64,000 nt of DNA from Ctena decussata (GCA_963989385.1 OZ022501.1:24188602-24252601), one strand, 5' to 3'. Shown: positions 23,401 through 34,904, counted from the stretch's first letter. Numbers and translations: made by a program. Notes: generated by a model not told the origin, from the letters alone.

Positions 23401-24029
23401 CTAGGTTATTGTGGGTAGAATAGAAATAGAATATGTTTTGCTGCCTCAGAAATCTCCTTTCCTCCCTCCCTTCCCGATGCCCTTGTCTGTCGCCTTTTTC
23501 AGGACGCAAGGGTGGAAAGGAGGGGACTGGGGAGGAGGCGGGAGAGGTGCGCTCGCGAGTTAATACGTAGACTTTACTTATCAGATGTCTGCAACTACCG
23601 TATCTCGCAAAATGGTTCGGAGAGGGTTGTCCGTTGCTTTCTTAGCCTGCACATCATTTTTTCTTTCAATTGTTTGGGGTTAAGTTACAGTGAAGAGTTT
23701 AAATACAGAAATGCGCGACTGTTGCACTATTTGATAAAGGTACATGTCTATGACGTTTGGACCACTTTGGGTAGACGTGTTCCATCGTCGTGTGGTCACT
23801 GCGGATCAGGCTTGTAAAAGGTTGGTGAAATGGCTGGCATTGCATAATTCTATCATATACAGTCGAAAAATATTGCAAATCTACATAATTACGCCAAACT
23901 GACTAACTACATATTAGCGAGTCATAGGGCAATAAACGGTATAAACGTCCCATTGTCACATACGACAGTTATTAAAAACTACAATTAATGGTTAACTGAT
24001 GTTAAATCTATAGTGGGCTCTGGAAACTG
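23401..24029. other. Stretch without a recognised gene
   Basis: A 101-residue frame (23,512-23,817) is present but shows no family or splice-bounded structure. Confidence 0.35.
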
Positions 24030-24607
24030 CTTATTTAACCTTTTTATTAAAAAACTTCGTTGTTTTTCCGTTGTACTGGACTCGTTTCTAGGGGCGTTGT
24101 AATGAAAATTCCTTAATTACAGTGCTATTACCGACTCCAAATATAAAAATGGTATTTTACTCATTTTAAGTATTAGTATCTTCGTTCGCACAGCAAAACT
24201 ATTTTCCAAAACATCTCATTTTATCAGTTAAGCGTGATTTTCTTTCTGTTCCTGTAGAAAAGACACTGTAAAGCAAACACCTCTCAACGGAGATTCAGCA
24301 CTACGATTAAACGTGCGTAAAAAAGCAGAAAATACCAATACACACCAAACGCATGAAATTTTAGCGGTCCGTAAGGCATTTATTATAGAGTAAAACTGAA
24401 GCATTTCATTACAATGAGTTAACAAATTATACTTACCGATTCGCCCCCTAACGATAGTCGCCATTTTCGTCGTTGGCTAGACGTAGGTATACGAGACCTG
24501 GACGTTGTCTTCGGTGCCTGTGTTGAATGCCAGACCAGTGTGTTAATCAACTGTGACTGCAACTGCAGACATGACATACAACTCAATATCGTTCTCTGGC
24601 GCGACCA
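24030..24607 (-). mobile_element. 3' LTR of the Gypsy-like element
   Basis: On the - strand, a purine tract (GGAAGAAAGAAAGAAAGAG, 24,626-24,608) is directly followed by TGGTCGCGCCAGAG, the expected PPT-LTR junction. The segment then matches the LTR at 12,465-12,999 ('ctggtctggcattcaac', 'gaagacaacgtcc', 'ccttacggacc', 'ttcattacaacgccc'). The far end near 24,030 is set only by where that homology fades. Confidence 0.7.
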
Positions 24608-24762
24608 CTCTTTCTTTCTTTCTTCCTTATTCAGTCAGTGAAAGAATAAAGATGTACAACAAATACGAATATGAACGATCATTCTAAGAACAAACATGCG
24701 GTGACTAAATACTATTACCGTATCAATGAAAGATCTTGTTTACAAGACTGCCACTTATGACA

Positions 24763-26054
24763 CTAGTACCGAATGTAATCTTCCAGGTACTTTGGTGGTT
24801 TAGAGGTACCTTTAGGTCTAGACTGTTCATGAATGGTAGTTTCCGACACAGGTATTTCATGATCACTGACAGGGGAGATCGGGCTTTGTATAGGATCACG
24901 GGCCGGCTCCTGAGGTATTCGCATCAAAACAGGTATCTCAGGATCTGACCTAGAATCTTGGGAATCCATAGGCTGAGTTAATGCTTTTGGAGTCTCAGGG
25001 ATATCAACAGGACCATCATCATCATCATCATGACCACTTTAAAAATACTGATGAATAAGGGGAGGGACAAAGTCAGATGGAACCTTGTAATATTCTTTTA
25101 GTTTGACTTTATACGAGTTTGCGCTAAGTTCGCCGGTGATTTTTTTTTACAAATCACCATTCACCGTCCGACTGTCACTGTTAAGTATCTACTATGTAGA
25201 AATTTATCTTTGTTCGAGTAGAGGTATACCAAATCACCTACATTAAGAGAAGGTGTAGGTCTAAATTTGCCGCTCTTATGCTTTGAAAGAGAACTTGATA
25301 AATGGCTTGGGGCACGACATTTGTACTGTTAAAGAATGATTTCCCTGTCTGATATTGAAAAAAATTGCTCGTGGGTAAACTGACTTCTTTGTGCCCATAA
25401 CTCACGCGAAGATACCCCTGAAAATCGAACCCGCGCAGTCTTTCGGGCAATGGCAATGGAAAGGTCTAACTGAGCGACCGCACCGCCACCAGGTTCTTGT
25501 CGCAGAAGCTCTTCTTCCAGATTTCAGCGACAGGGGTTTTTATTGATATTTTTAATTCGACCTATATCAATACCAATGCGTAGTTTCTGCAAAAGACTGT
25601 CATCTCTCAAAGCAACGAGTCCCGAAGCCGGATCGTCTCTCACTACAGCAATAGGACCATCTAACGGATGAAGCTCCATGACAAGTCTAGCCAGAGCATC
25701 GCGTAGTGTTTCGTGTTTTTTTTTATTGTCACGCAGACGTGTAAGCTGTTATTGTGTTACTGTTTCACGAACGACCAAAATAGGTTGACGGTTGCGCTTC
25801 AATACGTCCGCTGCGAAAGACAGTCCTACGGCTTCCGGGGGATCTTCAGATGATTGCTCGATTAATTTGTCAGGAGACTTCTGTAAAGAAGAACAGGTAT
25901 GACATGAGTCATACATGCGATCTACCGCTTGAGCCAGATCAAGTGCGGAGAAATGACGTTTCATGGCAAGTAGTGCAAGGCAGTAACCATACCATCCAAC
26001 ACTGAACGTGGAACAATAATCAACTCCGATGAAAGCTGCAAAGGATCGTTTCAT
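24763..26054 (-). pseudogene. Gypsy-like integrase remnant
   Basis: The frame 26,054-25,749 has the zinc-finger-like 'DSCHTCSSLQ' (near 25,900) and the first catalytic Asp in 'SFAADV' (near 25,805). After a stop, the second Asp lies in 'VVRDDPASG' (about 25,650-25,625). The third acidic residue region, near 25,535, is disrupted by a one-base gain in a C run, so the Glu is only readable in the adjacent frame. Downstream, 'ELLRQEPGGGAVAQLDLS' continues, and the C-terminal tail ends at 24,763 with 'KPPKYLEDYIRY'. The family's integrase joins element DNA to the host chromosome; this copy cannot. Confidence 0.85.
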
Positions 26055-26511
26055 TGAACTTCTAATAAAAAAAAATCCTTTGCTATAGATGCAACTGCAA
26101 TGTACCGTTTCACGACCTTAATATTAGTAATATTAGTGACCTTTTTAATGGGCGTGTGCCTTGCTTTGGTGAGCATGGGTACGAAGATCAGGGCAATTAG
26201 ACTGAATATCGAACCAAGCAGAGCGCGTTGTAAAGGGTAAGGACTTTGTATTGTCTAGAATGTCTTTTACATTTACAGAACGTACAACGGAGTCTTCTGT
26301 TTGAACGATGGACGAGCACATCTGACAGGTTGGTTCATTGCATTCGGGTGCATTCCTACTTGAAAAATCAGAGGGAATGTTTGCTGAACCTTTCAGGTGT
26401 CTTAAATTCACCTGATACCGACTGACCGTAGATAAAAAGGAGGTACCACGAGGGCTAGCGGAAAATTGTTCCCTACAGAGTTTTTCTATAGCCTGTACGC
26501 ATGACTTACTA

Positions 26512-26834
26512 CAATGTAAAAAATCCGTAGATTTTACAGAAGAATAATAACTGGCTACCAGCTGCCAGCTCATTTCCCGTTATTTTTACGGGTGTTTGCC
26601 TGTAAGACAATTTCGGAAATCGCAATATGGTAATGTTATGTTAAATGGCCACATTCGAAAATAACTTTATAGTTTTAAAGGGCTATATGACTAAAACAAC
26701 ACCTGCTATAATCTCTCTTACTGTGCGTGATGGATGGTCCCTGCAATTTTTACAGGCGTCCGTAAAAATAACGGGAAATGGACTGGCAGCTGGTTTCGTT
26801 ATTTTACCGTTAAATCTACGGATTTTTTACAATG
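26512..26834. mobile_element. 323-bp Tc1/mariner-type MITE inside RNase H
   Basis: The termini are CAATGTAAAAAATCCGTAGA and, inverted, CATTGTAAAAAATCCGTAGA. Inverted similarity extends about 90 bp through 'ccagctgccag' and 'cccgttatttttacgg'. TA flanks both sides (26,510-26,511 and 26,835-26,836). Removing the insert and one TA restores the host reading frame at the catalytic Asp region, which fixes both edges. Confidence 0.9.
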
Positions 26835-26937
26835 TATCAGTTAGTACACAAGCAGTGTGTTTGGACTGAATTATATGTGGGCTGAAATGCTTCACAGCAG
26901 CAGATATAGACAAAGCTTCTACTTCACATGGCAACCA

Positions 26938-27111
26938 GGCCCCGAGGTTATAAAAGTAAAAAGTATGCAAAGACCAGGAACTGAAACAATCAAAATCCAA
27001 ATCCACTTGAGTACATTCTCAAACTCAAAATAAAGCACACTAATTGGCTGCAGCCAATCAGTGTGCTTTATTTTGAGTTTGAGATTATATTCAAGTTTTA
27101 TAACCTCGGAC
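26938..27111. mobile_element. 174-bp palindromic MITE inside RNase H
   Basis: The ends are GGCCCCGAGGTTATAAAAGT and an inverted GTCC-GAGGTTATAAAACT. A CCA duplication (26,935-26,937 and 27,112-27,114) corresponds to a Trp codon present on both sides of the insert. The interior is dominated by a 68-bp near-perfect palindrome (27,017-27,084) centred on CTGCAG within ATTGGCTGCAGCCAAT. Confidence 0.85.
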
Positions 27112-27300
27112 CCAAGTTACCTGGTGTTTGCGTAGCTTATCGGTAGCGCTAAAGAAACCGGCAAGTAACAATTTGTTGTTACTGGTACGAGAAACATACA
27201 GGGTCACACCAATACCATGTTTAGACATTGATCCATCAGTAATAGTCTAAAGTTGATCTGAGGGTTGGGGTAAAGTAATTGACTTATGTGATGGTAAGCT

Positions 27301-29880
27301 TCTTGTGCATTACTGAAATGTTTTATTAACTCGTCAGTCCAGGGAACATGGTCTTGAGATTGAAGGCCAGCTATTGCTGTCTCGAGAGGAACAATTATTT
27401 ATGAGCATTTCGGTAAATCACGGCCTAGTATTTTATACGCTCCTATAAGCGAACGCAATTCACGGACTGTCTCAGGTGGTGGGGACTTAACTAATACTGC
27501 TACACTGTGGGAACTAGCAGATAAACTTCCTTGGGACCATATCCATCCCAGTATAGTTGTAGAGCGTGGACAGACAACCGTTTTTGTTGGGGATAGTCGT
27601 AAATTACATTTCTGTAAAGCCTGAAGAACTTTTTCCAGGTTGAAAACAGTTCTTCTAGGGTATCCCCCCCCCCCCCCCCGTAATTTAAATCATCGGCTAG
27701 CTTAGCCACAGAACCTTCTTGAACAAAATCCCCCATTACACGACACATTGGCTCTTCTAAGGCAGCTTCAGATCCAGCATGCCCATTGCACATCTGAAAT
27801 AAACCAGCACACCGCGAAACAGAGCTGCGACTCCACAATACTCGTACTTCATAGATTCTTTGGAGAGGGGTAGTTGATGAAATGCGCCGGTGAGGTCAGT
27901 TTTTAGCTCATCTGGGCTAGAAGTGCTCACGGTGAGGTATTGTCATCTCCCTTTGTCCGTCGTCCGTCCGAGCGTCTGTCGTTAACTTTTGCTTTAAACG
28001 ACTTCTCCTCAAAAACTGCAGGACGGATTTTGAAATAATTTCACAGGAATGTTCCTTGAGAGACCCTCTACCTAAATTGCTCAAACAATTTCGTCCGCTG
28101 AACAAAATGGCCGCCAGAGCAAAAAATAAAAAAATAAACGACTTTTTCTTCTAAACGGGTGTAAGGATTTTGAAAAAAAAACACAGAAATGATCCTTGGG
28201 AGACCCTCTACTAAAATTGCTCAAACGGTTCTGCTCCGCTGAACAAAATGGCCGTCATAGCTAAATACAAAAAAATCATAAAATGGCTTCTTCTCTTAAA
28301 CTGTTGTAAAGATTTTGAAATAATTTCATAGAAATGTTCCCTTGAAGACCCTTCACCAAAATTGCTCAAACGGTTTCGCTCCGCTGAACAAAATGGCCGC
28401 CAGAGCTAAAGATAGAAAAATCTTTAAACAACTTCTTTTCCTAAACTTGTGTAAGGATATTGAAATGATTTCACGGGAATGTTCAGTGGGGACCCTTCTA
28501 CCAAAATTTCTCAAACGGTTCCGCTCCGCTGAGCAAAATGGCAGCCAGAGCTAAAAATAGAAAAAAAACTTTAAATGGCTTCTTCTCTTAAACTGGTGTA
28601 AAGATTTTGAAATTATTTCCAGAAATGTTCCCTGGGGGGCCCTCTATCAAAATTGCCCAAACGGTTCTGCTCCGCTGAACAAAATGGCCGCAAGAGCTAA
28701 AAGTAAAATAAATCTTTAAACAACTTCTTCTCCTAAACTGGTGTAAGGATTTTGAAATAATTTCACAGAAGTGTTCCGTGGGGGACCTTCTACCAAAATT
28801 GCTCAAATGGTTGCACTCCGCTGAACACTCCGCTTACTTAATGAGAGAAGAACACTATGGCTGCCAGAGCTAAAAATAGAAGAAGAAAAAACTTAAAACG
28901 ACTTCCACTCCAAAACTGGTATAAGGATTTTGAAAATATTCCATAGAAATGTTCCTTAGGAAACCCTCTACCAAAAGAGCTTAAAGAATCCGCTCTGATG
29001 AATGAACAAGATGGCCGCCAGAGCTGAAAAAAAAAAAATAGAAAAAAAATCTTGTAACAACTTCTCCTCTTAAACAGGTAGAAGAATTTTGAAATAATTT
29101 CTAAGGAATATTCTTTGGGGGACCCTCTCCCAAAATTGCTCAAACGGTTTCACTCTGCTGAACAATATGGCCACCAGAGCTAAAAATGCTTAAAACTTAA
29201 ACGACAACTCCTCCTAAACGGGTGGAAGGATTTTGAAATAATCTCGCAGGAAATTTCCTTGGGTCATCTTCTACCAAAATTGCTTTGAATGTTTCCGCTT
29301 CGCTTAGTAAGATAGCCGTCAGAGCTAAAAATAGGAAAACCCATAGATGACTTCTCCTTCTAAGCGGTTGAAAGGATTTTGAAATAATTTCACAAAAATG
29401 TTCCTTGGGTAACCCTCTACCAACATTTCTCAAACTGTTTAGCTCTGCTGAACAAGATGGCTACCAGAGCTAAAATTATAAAAACCTTTAAACCACTTCT
29501 CCCCCCTAAACGGGTGGAAGCATTTTTGAAATGTTCCTTCTATCATCCTCTACAAATTTGAACTACTACATAAAGATGATTTTTGTGTGACCCATGACCA
29601 AATTTGTTAATCCTATCTTGGTACGTAGATAAACAGGAAAACCAGGGCAATGCACTTTATATTACCTACCATTTCATTTACACAATATAGATCAGGTGAG
29701 CGATCCAGGGCCCTCGTGGCACTCTTGTTATAATATATTTCCACTGCGCAATAGTGCGTAAAGTAGAGTCTACATCGGGCATAATAGTCCGGGGGAATAT
29801 GTCGTTCCCGTGAACATTCGTGTTAATTTTTGGCAACATATATCAACTTCATCAGTGGTGGGTACACAATGGAAATACAC
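27301..29880 (-). pseudogene. Gypsy-like reverse transcriptase remnant split by an 1.8-kb insert
   Basis: Upstream piece (29,880-29,729): 'MPDVDSTLRTIAQWKYII' just before the break. Downstream piece (27,903-27,500): '[14 protein letters not shown]' (motif A region), then '[14 protein letters not shown]' and the catalytic 'LADDL' (27,700-27,687; an ADD variant of the YxDD box). A run of 16 C on the + strand (27,664-27,679) has expanded a Gly stretch right after it. The frame then degrades toward 27,300. Confidence 0.85.
27904..29728 (+). mobile_element. Hairpin-ended tandem-core element, complete copy (E2)
   Basis: The head is tagctcatctgggctagaag, with a stem to 'tgctcacggtgagg', followed by a GTCC/GTCCG-rich stretch (27,948-27,980). 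Then come about ten diverged units of about 145 bp, each with 'attgctcaaacggttccgct' and 'gaacaaaatggccgcc'-type phrases. The tail is 'caggtgagcgatccagggcc', 'ctcgtggcactcttgt'. Because it splits an RT reading frame, the junction is exact: the flanks rejoin between T and T (or with a TA duplication) with no long TSD. It has no coding capacity; frames on the - strand such as 29,197-29,433 are core-repeat artefacts. Architecture resembles non-autonomous Helentron/pearl elements, but this is inferred. Confidence 0.8.
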
Positions 29881-32463
29881 ATGTTGCCATTTTTTCTAAT
29901 GACTCTTTGGCCGTAACGATCGATAATATACGTTACATATATGTATTTGTGTTAATATCATGTAATGTCTAGGTAGCTCCTTATGTTTTATTATTATTTT
30001 TGTTTTGTTTTTTTCTATAGAATCATCTGTAAAAAATTAGAAAATACATCTAAGTTTGTGTTTTCATCATTCACTACCACAAGTAGTAACGTAAATAACT
30101 TTAATCTTTAATTTAACTTCCAGTATTACGTCATTATCTCTCACAGAATATTTATGAAAATAATATCCTGGTAGTTCTTATGGAATACTGTTTATTTGGT
30201 GCTATCAGCCTTATTACCAAGTGGTTTAAGGACTTCATGAGGTGTGTTTTATACGTGACGAAACTAAGAATAATTCAAACCATAATAAATAAGACTTGAC
30301 AGATTCAGAACAGGCACACCACATTTTGCTGTTTGCTTATTTGTAATAGCATAAACCAAATGTTTTTTTTTGTGTGTGTTTTTTATGCTATAGCCCAGCT
30401 ACTCAAATTTACGATTCTTGATGCAGTAACATACGTGACATCTTTGTATATAAAGCAAAAACTGCTAAAACAGACTTATTACTTTAAAGAAAAAAAATCT
30501 GCAATCATAAACAAGCATTTGATTTGTATAAAAAGTGCCAAATGAAATAATATAGTCAGTATTAGGAAGTTGACACCTGATTGGCGATTTTCCTGGTCAT
30601 GGTAAGTCAACATCACCAGTAATCAAAATTTCAAAATATTATTGAAAATATCTGGTACATTTAACATACAAGTTGTAAGAATCTAAAACAGAAAATATAA
30701 CCTGACCATTGAAGAGTGAAGCCAGACTGTTACCTTACAAAGCTAACGCGAGCATTTGCTGACAGAGAATACTTAGGTTCGTAAGACTTTCACGTATTTT
30801 ACGTGACCAAGGGGAACATTATTGTTCACCTTAAGTCGAGAAACGAAACTAACCCCGGAATAAAACGTTGCAGGGTAGTTTATTACATAGGTATATCTGG
30901 CCTACGGTTATAGTTCACAATGGTAATGTACTAGTTGGGACCTTAAGAGTACAATGTTACACACAATTATTATAAGTAGAAGGAAAAGAATAAAAGAAAG
31001 TTGTTTCACGGGCTATCACAGCAATAAAAAATACAAGTATACATATACTTTTTTAAAGATTATCTTTACTTCCATGCTATTTTCTCCCCTTTTTTGTACT
31101 AGTATGGTTATATAAAACAGTATCTTAAAAGAATTGATTCAGTATGGAACCTCTGATTACTTTTGATTTAACAGTTAATTTTTAAGGGACAGAGTTCAAC
31201 AGAGTTTAAAGCCACATATCATAATGGCAAGTAAAGATGACAAAGTATTTTGATGTAGGATATTGCTGTTCTATCTTGGCGAATCCCAGTTTTTTCCTAA
31301 TAATTTATCAAACCATAATTGTAGTTTGCAGCATGATAACAAAACAAAAATAAGGAAAATGGAACGAGTAACGAAAACAACCAGTTACTGAGTAGTTTAT
31401 ATAGTTCTCATATCTTATATGCTCAAACAGTAGTATATTAGTTCTGAAAAGCAATAAGGAAATGGTACAAGTGATGCATACTGTAGATATCATGTAAATG
31501 ACCTTAATTCCTGATTTCCAAATGATTTCATTGACTTTGATCATATTAACATATTGCAGCTTAGCAATAATCACGGAAATAAACTTAATATTTATTAAGT
31601 GTTACTGCTATTCTGAATGATCCTTGTCCAGATATTTAATATACAGTATTATGACGCCGGTAATATCAATACAACAACTGAAGAAATATACATTATAAAA
31701 GTTAAATTAGACTTTTGTTATATTTACCTGTGTGTGATAATGTATCCGAACACAGACAGGGGTGTACAGTATTACTTGACCAAATACATCTTTGTAATGT
31801 TACACTGAGCGATACATGTCGGGCACAGACCGATAATAAGATACTCTAAGTTTCATAAATCAAAAAAACATATTTTTTCATTAACACATTGTCACAGTGA
31901 TAATAATATGTAGCAGTGTAACCGATGGGAGCAATACAAACGGGTAACGTTGTTTACAATTCAGCATGTAAGTTATAATAGTGGGATTAACACATTCTTC
32001 CTTTTGAGGTAGTACTGTGCAAAGGGCTGTTGAATGAGAATAAAATCGACATCATAGCAATAAGGGTATTATTAACAGTCACTTGAGTCAATACTTCTGT
32101 CAGTTGCCTTAGCTGACAGGCTCTATTCCGTGTAAGTTGTCTGATTGGTTCGGTCGACAGCACAGGTAGGGAAATAGGTATCACCTCTGTGACACTTCTA
32201 AACCAAGACATAAATCACTTATGTCTAACATCAACTTATATATATACATAATTTCCTGGTCGCATGTAATTTTAAAAGATGGGTTTTGTGATTATGCTAC
32301 AAGATAGATTAAATGTTAAGAAAGCTCTACACGCTTCACATGTAAATATCTTTATGTGTCCTGATGAGTTCTTTTGTGAATTCAATAGCGAACTTTGTCA
32401 TCTTAGTAGTGGTAAGTTAAATGTTCTCTGACATCGGAGAATGAAACCTTCGAAAACGCTTTC

Positions 32464-32499
<36 letters not shown>

Positions 32500-32517
32500 C
32501 CCTGCTAGATTACAAAC
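29881..32517. other. AT-rich stretch without a recognised gene
   Basis: Short frames (30,333-30,545, 31,308-31,574, 31,617-31,808, 31,987-32,211) have no domains. A fragment of the GGTGGTATTACC element family lies at 32,150-32,190, and a (TAA)n microsatellite lies at 32,465-32,497. Confidence 0.4.
32465..32497. repeat. (TAA)n microsatellite
   Basis: About 11 uninterrupted units, directly preceding the 32.5-34.0 kb tandem duplication. Confidence 0.95.
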
Positions 32518-33985
32518 ATGTAACGTAATGTTACCGTTACATTGCCTTTCAAGTACAGGACAACTCCATATAATTATAGTTCAAAGACATCTAACTTGGT
32601 GTTTCTTCACGGTTTGATGTACATTAGCTAACTTAAGACATAAAATATAACACTGAAGGGGCCTACACCATCTACAGTTAGCAATTATTTTTGTCAATTT
32701 AAGGGAGATTCTTAAGAAAAAAATTGCTTTTGTCTCTTAATCTGTCAATGCCACTGCTAACTGCTACCTAACTAATTCAAAATATACAAGCAGTTTTCTC
32801 AAAGATGGGTATGATTCAATCAGATGAGACAGGGTGTCTTTATTAAAAACAACACATCTGTACTTCATTCAAGCGATTCATTCAGATCATGGGTGTTTGT
32901 TTAATTATTTATTTCTACTTATAGTGATATACGATACAGGTCTTGTGTGATGGATAATTCATCTTTTAAAAATAGCTCAGTTTGTTTTTTTATATATCAA
33001 GATATTAAAAAAAAGTCATGTTTATAAATTTATTTGCTCTCTACACTTCATATGTAACAGCCGGCTGCTGTAAAGGCTAATGTAGCCCCACCCTCTACGT
33101 TGACCAGTTTCTAGGTCAAACACAGAAATATGATGTGGCAACAACGATTTTTGAGCTTCAAAGAGGCTGCCCTTGATAACTATGATAAAGGCATAAAATT
33201 AACAGATATGCCTACAGGTACCCATTTGTATTGCACATGATCCTGGATTATTATCCCTCGGACAGTTATGTAACGTAATGTTACTGTTACGATGCCTTTT
33301 AAATAAAACACCAATGTTATTATAGTAGAGTGAACATAAGAATGGCGTATTTCATACTTACAGTATAAGTTATAGTACACTTTTCATCTTAAGACATAAT
33401 ACAAACTTCAGCAGCCGTTAGCTCTTCTCACTAGTGTTTTGGGAATTCTTGTGAAATGTGTTACATTCTGTCTTCAATTGATATTGCCACTGCTAACTGC
33501 AACCTAACTGATTCAAAGTACATAAGAAATTATTTGAAAGATAGGAGGAGCACGATTCAAAGACAAATGATATCATATGCTCAATAAGGACCACATGTAT
33601 TAACTTCATTCCACCGATTTGGTATAATTCTCATAGGTCATTCGAATTTTTGGTTACAGTTATATACGTTACAAATATATCATGATAGTTGACCAATGTT
33701 TAAAGACTAATTTTTGCGTTTTATGTCGTAGAATATTCATAAAGACATATTTATGACATAAAACACTTTCTACAACTCATTTGTTACCTAGGTGTTGTAT
33801 TGGGCCACTGTTGCCCCACCCATTACTTTGGCCATTTTCTAGGTAAAATGATGAAAGAAAAAATGGCAACAACCATTTTTCAACTTCTAAAAGACTGTCC
33901 TATGTGACTATGATAAGGGCATAAAATTAACATTCATGTTCACGGGACCCCTTTTTTACGACATATGCCCCCGGACTATAAGGGG
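32518..33985. repeat. Diverged tandem duplication, period about 752 bp
   Basis: Copy A (32,518-33,268) and copy B (33,270-33,985) share ordered blocks: 'atgtaacgtaatgttac', 'cactgctaactgc', 'gccccaccc', 'ttctaggt', 'atggcaacaac/atgtggcaacaac', 'ggcataaaattaaca' and 'cggac'. Divergence is substantial. No conserved reading frame spans either copy. Confidence 0.8.
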
Positions 33986-34671
33986 TGGCTGGGGCTTACT
34001 GTAACATCCGACATCGCTAAACGCGGTAACTAACCGAAAGCCTCCGTTAGGTTTTTAAACTAGGAAGGAAGGATTTGGGTACTCAGCAGTAATGCTGCAG
34101 GACTACGAGTATTTTTGCCAAAAACGATGAAAATTATAATTCTGAGACATACCCTTCTTTAGGTTTTCTAAAATTTTACTTTGTTTTTTGTCTAGAGAAT
34201 TCGACAGAACAATAAGAGTCAACTTCCACTTTCTGATATGCAAGTCTAAAATGTTTTGAGATTTGGGAAAAATAAAAGCTCAGAATGGAAAATAAGGCAA
34301 TTTATGGTGCAGAAGTATTCATTTATAGACATTCGGTCATAAAACATTTGTAATGTTGTATGAACTTTGTTATTTTCTGGTGTCGCGGCACAATATTATA
34401 AATTTTGACGCTGATTAGACTGCACAGGTCAGATGCATATCTTTATCTTCGAATTAGGTACACTTTACAATAAGAAACAATTTTGTGTGTATACCATCAA
34501 TCAACAGTTTATTTGTTCCTAACAACGAAGTTATTATTTTAGCAAAGCTGGCACATGTCATGAACTGTATCATAAGAAACGGTGTCTTACTGCATACCTG
34601 GCTCCCATTACAAGTCAGAAGCCACCACTGAATGCAAGCCCACACGCATGACTCCATTTCTGACATATCAT
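33986..34671. other. Stretch without a recognised gene
   Basis: No domain or repeat structure recognised. Confidence 0.35.
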
Positions 34672-34801
34672 CCCACTGGGCACACAAGGATGAATCAATA
34701 TTGAATCAACCTTGATTCAACATTGATTCAACGTCATGACATTGAATCAAGGTTGAATCAACGTTGATTCAACATTGATTCAACCTTTCGTGCCTGCTGG
34801 G
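34672..34801. mobile_element. Palindromic MITE of the GTTGAATCAA type
   Basis: Ends cccactgggcac and gtgcctgctggg. The interior alternates 'ttgattcaac' and 'gttgaatcaa' around a 'cgtcatgac' centre. It is the most regular copy in the window. Confidence 0.8.
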
Positions 34802-34904
34802 ATGCCCTTTCCTGTGCCATATTGACTATCATGCGGAATTATAGTATTAATGTCAGCATAGGTATAATGCCAACCTAGTTAGTGTCAGTGTGCACCTCTA
34901 CTAC

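Larger units (their letters stand above)
26145..27300 (-). pseudogene. Gypsy-like RNase H remnant split by two MITEs
   Basis: Three pieces are visible. About 27,240-27,115 reads '[20 protein letters not shown]' and ends 'HQVTW'. About 26,937-26,837 reads '[20 protein letters not shown]', with the catalytic Glu, and ends at 'LTD', with the catalytic Asp. About 26,509-26,145 reads 'SCVQAIEKLCREQFSASPRG' and 'IPSDFSSRNAPEC'. The gaps between pieces are exactly the two MITEs at 26,938-27,111 and 26,512-26,834. RNase H would degrade the RNA strand during reverse transcription. Confidence 0.85.
24763..29880 (-). mobile_element. Decayed Gypsy-like LTR retrotransposon pol with nested insertions
   Basis: Read from 29,880 down to 24,763: reverse transcriptase, RNase H, integrase and a proline-rich C-terminal tail, followed by a PPT and LTR. 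RT-RNaseH-IN order is that of Gypsy (Metaviridae). Residue-level recognition ('FAADV', 'SDF.SRNAP', 'MPDVDSTLR') points to a lineage I know from mollusc genomes. The pol is interrupted by a 1.8-kb hairpin-ended element in RT, a 174-bp MITE and a 323-bp MITE in RNase H, plus frameshifts, stops and a G-run expansion. No gag or protease was recognised beyond 29,880, so the 5' part is missing. It is inactive. Confidence 0.85.

Noticed and set aside
25419..25494. tRNA-like sequence on the - strand with 'gctcagttaga' and 'gggttcga' resembling A and B boxes
   Set aside because: The same bases encode the integrase region ('AVAQLDLSIAIARKTARVRF') in a continuous pol frame, so the box matches are coincidental.
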